From UBA6522 sp963664945 (GTDB lineage: Bacteria; Pseudomonadota; Gammaproteobacteria; Steroidobacterales; Rariloculaceae): a stretch of 64,000 nucleotides of DNA. Within the stretch, counting starts at the first letter, position 1, and the number at the start of each line of letters is the position of its first letter. The translations under genes and the position numbers were made by a program. The notes below the pieces were generated by a model, which saw only the letters and a program-made list of their open reading frames with translations, had not been told where the DNA came from and searched no databases. Below, one piece after another: positions 62,111-64,000 of the stretch. The stretch lies in NCBI GenBank assembly GCA_963664945.1, contig OY761822.1, positions 4,340,001-4,404,000 on the forward strand. Direction: 5' to 3'.

Positions 62111-62272
62111 AGAGCTGATCCAGTTCAGATTCGCGGCGTTCGCGGACCGTGCCTCCAGCGGAACACAAGATAGTTCGGTGTGACCTGGATTTGGGCTGGC
62201 AAGCGGTGCGTGTCATACGTCATCGGGCTGCGGATTCCAAGAAAATATGGAGCCCCGGTGGCGATTTGGAAC

Positions 62273-63862
62273 TCACGTCAGCACATGCCCTTCGCCTGAC
62301 CCGCCCAACGGTTCAAATACGCCGTGCGAGTCGCTGTCCACGCCCAATGCGCAAACGCCCACGCGATGCCGGCCAATAAAGTCTGTTTGCTCCAACCAGG
62401 AAGCGCCGCCTGCCCGCGGGACCAACAGCACGGCACTTTCCGGCCTCCGCTCGTTCCAACGCAACGCATCCCTATAGACGTGCGCGGAAGCCATCGCTTC
62501 CAGGATGTTGGACCGTCCGGTTCGGTATTTCGCGTCGAGCACATACCATTTCGGCGCATCCCCGTCAGTTCGCGTCAACACGATATCGGGTTCCCGCCTA
62601 CCCGAGATCGATTGAAAACCGGCGTTCGATCTACGATCCCGCGCAGGAAATCTGGGCTGCAGCAAGAGTTCGATCATCCGGTTTCCGCTTTTCGAACCTG
62701 TGAGCGCCGCTGTCGCTTTCGACTTGTGTTTCCTTGAAATCGACCACTCATATCCTTGCTCAATCTCCTTGATCGTTTTGCAGAGTTGAACGAAACACCA
62801 CCGTTCGTAAATCTCCCATGTTGGAGACATCCACATGCGCTCCGCCTGGGGCGGGCCTTCGACGCCGTGCCGCAGAATTCGCCAACCCGATCCGTAGGCG
62901 CTGGAATACACAGGATCGGCGGAAACCGCGTTCAGACCCGCCGCCGAGATCTCGCGTCGGGTCACTTCGGCCAGCGGCGAGATGCGCTGACAGTGTCGCA
63001 GCCGCCCGGCGAGCCAATCAAGAAATTCCCGACGACGCGGCCATCGGACCGCAAGGGCAGTACGGGTCGTCGCCTCGGACTCTGTCTCCAAAATCGACTG
63101 GAGTTCATCCTTGAGCCGTACCGCCCGGCGAGACACCTCGTGCACGATGGCGGCAATACAACGGTTGCCGGCGCCATCGAGCGTTTCCCGGGCTACCGGT
63201 ACGTCGAAATGAGGCAGCGCGCTTGTCGGTTTCGTGCTGCCGCTTCCAGAGCCCAGAACTGCCACAAGCTGAGCGTTTCCAAGCGCTGCCAGGGCCGTCT
63301 GCCGGTCGGCGCGGCGCACCTGTGGCAACGGCAAGTGCGCCCTCTCGGCCCGCAGTTCCCGCAACGGCTGGCGCGAGATGGCCGACAGCGCGCGCACGAA
63401 CTTGTCTCCATATGCGCGCAGCCGAGCGTATTCGAGCCACGGGTCCGCAATGGCGGCTCCATGCCCCACCGGCAATGCGGCGGGTTCGGTACCCAGCACC
63501 AAACCCGGGTCGAAATCCCATATCTGATCGAGCATAGCCTGAAAAGTATCGCGCCCCAGCTTGCCGGGATGCGGTGCAACATCCAGCAGGTAAGTCGCCC
63601 TCACGCGGTCACCGGGACCAAGCAGCTCGGCACGCACTTGGCCAGCGTAGAATCCAGGACTCCAGACCCAATCGCCGCCATGGGTTTCGAGGATTTCGTC
63701 GTCTATCAACAGGCGGTCGCTTTCGCCGGTTTTTCTGATCCGATACTGTCCGCCTTCACGAAAACCAACAGCGACATTGTCCGCGCCAATCCGCCACGAC
63801 GTCGGACTTGGCTGATTCCCCGAAAAAGAACGTACGCGTAATTCTGTCGAATTACCCGCCAC
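62273..63862 (-). CDS. DUF2357 / PD-(D/E)xK nuclease-like protein (McrC-like partner)
   Basis: GTG 63862 lies two bases after the upstream gene's stop (TTG 63874 would overlap it); about 529 aa. The N-terminal half is beta-rich (WRIGADNVAVGF, GQVRAELLGPGDRVRATYLLDV), fitting DUF2357. The C-terminal part carries a restriction-endonuclease-like site: GRREPDIVLTRTD, then WYVLDAKYRTGRSNILEAMA and ASAHVYRDAL, i.e. D-x(n)-DAK. I recall this architecture paired with an McrB-type GTPase or other AAA protein. The partner would be the gene entering from the right edge. Restriction or defence is the likely role. Confidence 0.7.
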   Translation of the reverse strand: MAGNSTELRVRSFSGNQPSPTSWRIGADNVAVGFREGGQYRIRKTGESDRLLIDDEILETHGGDWVWSPGFYAGQVRAELLGPGDRVRATYLLDVAPHPGKLGRDTFQAMLDQIWDFDPGLVLGTEPAALPVGHGAAIADPWLEYARLRAYGDKFVRALSAISRQPLRELRAERAHLPLPQVRRADRQTALAALGNAQLVAVLGSGSGSTKPTSALPHFDVPVARETLDGAGNRCIAAIVHEVSRRAVRLKDELQSILETESEATTRTALAVRWPRRREFLDWLAGRLRHCQRISPLAEVTRREISAAGLNAVSADPVYSSAYGSGWRILRHGVEGPPQAERMWMSPTWEIYERWCFVQLCKTIKEIEQGYEWSISRKHKSKATAALTGSKSGNRMIELLLQPRFPARDRRSNAGFQSISGRREPDIVLTRTDGDAPKWYVLDAKYRTGRSNILEAMASAHVYRDALRWNERRPESAVLLVPRAGGASWLEQTDFIGRHRVGVCALGVDSDSHGVFEPLGGSGEGHVLT

Positions 63863-63864
63863 GG

Positions 63865-64000
63865 CTATCGCCAAAATCGAGCACTGCCCATCGATTCAAG
63901 GTCGTCCGACAACTCCTTGACCTTGCGAACGCAATTTTCCAATCCGTGTCGATCGAGAACTTTCGCAGACTTTTCCAGGGCTTCGCGAAATCGCGGCGAG
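63865..64000 (-). CDS. C-terminal end of the gene upstream of the DUF2357 protein (runs off window)
   Basis: The frame is open from the edge to a TAG at 63867-63865: PRFREALEKSAKVLDRHGLE, then NCVRKVKELSDDLESMGSARFWR. Only 44 codons are visible, a helical, charged tail without a diagnostic motif. Its stop is two bases before the GTG of the DUF2357 gene, so they are co-translated. If the pair is McrBC-like this would be the AAA+/GTPase subunit, which the sequence outside the window must decide. Confidence 0.55.
   Translation of the reverse strand, partial: SPRFREALEKSAKVLDRHGLENCVRKVKELSDDLESMGSARFWR

Overview
The window is GC-rich DNA from a proteobacterium. Secreted, periplasmic and Tat-exported proteins, TonB-dependent uptake, a diheme cytochrome c and family-25 glycosyltransferase genes indicate a Gram-negative cell, probably a gammaproteobacterium. 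That placement is inferred from protein style only; there is no rRNA. The genome looks IS-rich with many broken genes, as in host-associated or recently bottlenecked lineages.

Region 1 (1-9011) looks like part of an integrative element. It begins with the N-terminal third of a tyrosine integrase reading out of the window, and it ends at the 3' half of a tRNA-Pro(CGG), cut in the anticodon loop (8967-9011), the expected far attachment site. Between them are plasmid/ICE-type cargo genes, many broken: an SSB stub, a strawberry-notch helicase fragment hit by an IS110 element, a conserved plasmid protein, a PIN toxin with its partner, a frameshifted higB with intact higA, an internally deleted IS21 element and a two-gene HEPN-like cassette.

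Region 2 (9012-19263) is an insertion-sequence and toxin-antitoxin scrapyard. It holds a 32-bp perfect palindrome, small inverted-repeat elements, a relB-HTH-yafQ module, a frameshifted AlbA_2 gene, a second truncated copy of the HEPN-like cassette, and the first of two identical 2,128-bp insertion sequences. That IS encodes a DruA-like (DUF4338) domain fused to an ISAs1-type transposase. A NYN-domain gene and a nest of truncated transposases follow.

Region 3 (19336-45994) is a catabolic and export island. It has two arylsulfotransferase-like proteins (one with EF hands), an alkylsulfatase-like metallo-hydrolase, two related secreted beta-propellers, an exported amidohydrolase, an exported class II aldolase, a Tat-exported molybdenum hydroxylase with its 2Fe-2S subunit, a TonB-dependent receptor next to a MarR regulator, and at least five DUF6152-type secreted proteins. 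A minus-strand operon inside it (lipoprotein ADP-ribosylglycohydrolase, GRP sugar permease, ribokinase) reads as ribosyl salvage. A Na+/Ca2+ exchanger closes the region.

Region 4 (46125-61410) mixes housekeeping and envelope genes with insertions: argG with an abnormal C-terminus next to an IS1634 transposase, a PhoD-like phosphatase, cytochrome c, a TPR-FkbM pair, IS copy 2, a family-25 glycosyltransferase, a VanX-type dipeptidase whose stop codon lies in a small inverted-repeat element, a four-gene ABC/GntR/DUF2807 operon with a visible promoter and operator, and a sulfatase remnant. Region 5 (61727-64000) has a small coiled-coil membrane protein and a DUF2357/PD-(D/E)xK protein coupled to an upstream gene cut by the window edge, possibly a McrBC-like restriction pair.

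Calls rest on reading the sequence and remembered family features; no database search was run.
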